Of a DNA stretch of 27,065 bases, positions 25,626-27,065 are shown one piece after another. The notes below the pieces were generated by a model that had not been told where the DNA came from, did not search any database, and was given only the letters and a program-made list of their open reading frames with translations. How positions within the stretch are numbered: position 1 is the stretch's first letter; every line of letters begins with the position of its first letter. Source of the stretch: JALUUH01 sp964636675 (GTDB lineage: Bacteria; Pseudomonadota; Gammaproteobacteria; S012-40); the NCBI GenBank assembly GCA_964636675.1, contig CAZWUO010000025.1, positions 1 to 27,065 on the forward strand, in the 5' to 3' direction. Position numbers and translations under genes: made by a program.

Positions 25626-26312
25626 TTGCTGTCATCTAATTCCACTCGCTCTAAATCTTCGAGAAATGCGTCGATCATTAACTATGTACTTGGCGCGAAA
25701 ACTCCCGCGCATATTAAGCGCCTAGAAAAGAATTCGTTGGTCAAAGGCTCGAAACTGGTCTTAATGTTATCGGTTGGCTTGATTGCAGTAGTTGCTATCG
25801 GGATTGGAGGAGTGTTAACTGAACGTCATCTCTCAAAAAAAATCATACATAATGAAAAAATAATATTGGAATTGAAAAAAAAAGAACGCCTGCTCGAGCA
25901 AACACTCGCTGATTTTGAGAAAGCTCAGCAACAAATTGTTGATTTGGTTGCAGGGCGGATTCCGAAGTTGCGACCTTTGATTTATGACCAAGCGATTCCG
26001 ATTTCTGATCGTTATGTGCGTGACGTTATTTTCACTCAGACAGGTCCTAAGCCAGAAAATAGAATTTTTGAATACCGCGTTGTATTGGCGAACAACTCGA
26101 ATTGGATTGTTACTCCAAAAGTACAAATTTTATTGTTCAACGAGGTAGGGATTCAAGTCGGAGTAAGTAATATAACTTATCAATTGGCGACTAAAAAAGA
26201 AAGTTCATCATCACTTATGACGGGTGAAATTCGTATCTATTCTTCTACAATATATCTCAATAAACAACGAAAAGCACCGCGTTATTTTTTATTTGAATTT
26301 CAAGATACATAG
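25626..26312 (+). CDS. unrecognised inner-membrane coiled-coil protein
   Basis: 228 residues. I do not recognise a family. The start is taken as the TTG at 25626: an in-frame TAA lies at 25620-25622, no ATG occurs before residue 47 (which is inside the membrane helix), and GGTAG lies about 6 nt upstream. Residues 1-42 are polar and basic (cytoplasmic by the positive-inside rule). A transmembrane helix spans about 43-65. A charged coiled coil follows (about 70-112), then a beta-rich periplasmic domain (IFEYRVVLANNSNWIVTPKV and later YFLFEF). The layout resembles bitopic envelope or pilus-assembly accessory proteins, but that is only a resemblance. It is convergent with the cyclic-nucleotide-fold gene. 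Confidence 0.65.
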   Translation: MLSSNSTRSKSSRNASIINYVLGAKTPAHIKRLEKNSLVKGSKLVLMLSVGLIAVVAIGIGGVLTERHLSKKIIHNEKIILELKKKERLLEQTLADFEKAQQQIVDLVAGRIPKLRPLIYDQAIPISDRYVRDVIFTQTGPKPENRIFEYRVVLANNSNWIVTPKVQILLFNEVGIQVGVSNITYQLATKKESSSSLMTGEIRIYSSTIYLNKQRKAPRYFLFEFQDT

Positions 26313-26429
26313 AGTGTCTCCATATAAAAATCGGATTGTCATTGGTTATCAGTGTCGGTAGTCGTCAAATAAAATGAAGTTTCTCATAAAGACCTAAATC
26401 TATAACGCCACGGGTATATGTAGACATAT

Positions 26430-26912
26430 TTAATAGCGTCCTTTTGATTTTGAAATATAATTCGAAAGCTGTTGTGATTCTTTATTCATGCGTAATAAAT
26501 TACGATGAGTAATACGGAATAGGGCACGCATTACTTTATATACAATAATTGGATGCTTGACCAAGAGGGATTCGAAGGCATCCGGTTCTAAGGTATAGAC
26601 TATGGCATCATCAATGGCTTTTAATGAGGCAGTTCTGGGTTGTCTATCGACAAAGGCACGGGTTCCCGCGCATTCGCCTTTGGTCATGGTATAAACTGTT
26701 TTTTCGCTGGAATCTTCTGAGTCGATAACCGCAAGTTGACCTTCGATAAGGATAAACAGTGTATGATTCTGTTCATTTTGCTTAACGATACATGCGTTTT
26801 TTTTGAGCTTGTGGGCCTCCATTTTATCCGCGAGTACTTCGCATTCATCGTGTGTTAGCTCTTCGCCGAGCATTGAGTCTTGTACTTGGTGGCTTATGGC
26901 TACTTCAGACAT
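26430..26912 (-). CDS. stand-alone cyclic-nucleotide-binding-fold protein without DNA-binding domain
   Basis: 160 residues. The beta-roll of the Crp/Fnr sensor domain is recognisable: KKNACIVKQNEQNHTLFILI, EGQLAVID, and the phosphate-binding-cassette region AGTRAFVDRQPRTASLKA at 82-99, followed by the C-helix (about 109-145). The chain ends there, so the winged-helix DNA-binding domain of Crp is absent. In the cassette Arg93 is kept but the position of the ribose-binding Glu (FGExAL) is Thr84. It has the best ribosome-binding site in the window. Likely role: regulatory subunit or adaptor that acts through protein contacts. Binding of cAMP or cGMP is uncertain. Confidence 0.85.
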   Translation of the reverse strand: MSEVAISHQVQDSMLGEELTHDECEVLADKMEAHKLKKNACIVKQNEQNHTLFILIEGQLAVIDSEDSSEKTVYTMTKGECAGTRAFVDRQPRTASLKAIDDAIVYTLEPDAFESLLVKHPIIVYKVMRALFRITHRNLLRMNKESQQLSNYISKSKGRY

Positions 26913-26918
26913 CGGTAT

Positions 26919-26924
26919 CTCCTT
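26919..26924 (-). promoter_or_regulatory. strong ribosome-binding site of the cyclic-nucleotide-fold gene
   Basis: AAGGAG on the minus strand, 6 nt before the ATG at 26912. It settles the start and suggests efficient translation. Confidence 0.65.
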
Positions 26925-26989
26925 CGTTGATTTTTTCTAAATCCGGCAGGCTCTTAAGTACACTGTCAATATAGTATGGTTGATGTACG

Positions 26990-27006
26990 AGGATTAAGTT
27001 AATCCT
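26990..27006. promoter_or_regulatory. 17-bp palindrome upstream of the cyclic-nucleotide-fold gene
   Basis: The arms AGGATTAA and TTAATCCT are exact inverted repeats around a single G, about 78 nt ahead of the start codon. No T-run follows. Position and symmetry fit an operator; the factor is unknown. A TTGACA hexamer (minus strand) lies between it and the gene, but with no good -10 at the right distance. Confidence 0.4.
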
Positions 27007-27065
27007 AGAATCCGCAGTTGACCGCTAATCTCGTGACATAACTCACTGAAATGCCAGAGTTAACG

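Noticed and set aside
26313..26429. Terminator between the convergent genes at the right end
   Set aside because: I found no stem of useful length followed by a T-run on either strand in this 117-bp gap.

Overview
The window looks like a chromosomal segment of a gammaproteobacterium of moderate G+C (mid-40s percent by eye). The main reasons are a fused RlmK/RlmL rRNA methyltransferase, a gammaproteobacterial-type UbiG, and the order mtnA / mtaD / ubiG / MupP-like phosphatase, which matches the order I know from Pseudomonas. I see no rRNA, tRNA, CRISPR array, phage gene or insertion sequence. Nearly everything is on the minus strand; only mtnA and one small membrane protein are on plus.

Left third (1-11267, minus strand, transcribed right to left): a cell-envelope locus of five genes. 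In transcription order these are a DUF4384-type lipoprotein (TTG start), a secreted TPR-CHAT caspase-like protein with an intact His/Cys pair, a large lipoprotein with three Cys-paired N-terminal modules and about twelve delta-60 (beta-propeller type) repeats, a short two-partner-secretion exoprotein (TpsA), and its ShlB/FhaC-type outer-membrane transporter (TpsB, cut by the window edge and therefore open at its 3' end). CHAT and propeller genes are 4 nt apart, and TpsA and TpsB overlap by 4 nt (ATGA). All five products carry an export or lipoprotein signal, so this reads as one surface or periplasmic system with a putative protease at its core. It is the most interesting part of the window.

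Middle (11403-17617): housekeeping and salvage genes. hpnD-like presqualene-diphosphate synthase stands alone. Upstream of it runs a tight minus-strand cluster mtaD-ubiG-mupP/gph-rmuC (SAM by-product salvage, ubiquinone methylation, a HAD phosphatase best read as the peptidoglycan-recycling MupP, and a DNA recombination factor). mtnA is divergent from mtaD across 92 bp. MtaD and MtnA plausibly act in the same methylthioadenosine salvage route.

Right (17649-27065): a FadL-type outer-membrane channel followed by an SGNH/GDSL lipoprotein (probable lipid uptake/hydrolysis pair), an SLC13-type transporter with two RCK_C domains, a His-rich Spy/CpxP-like periplasmic protein, RlmKL, an unrecognised inner-membrane coiled-coil protein on plus, and a stand-alone cyclic-nucleotide-binding-fold protein whose ligand cassette lacks the usual Glu. 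Several palindromes lie in the intergenic gaps and are listed as candidate operators. One short gap (22390-22491) holds a decayed REP-like palindrome. All functions are read from sequence motifs and family memory; no database search was run.
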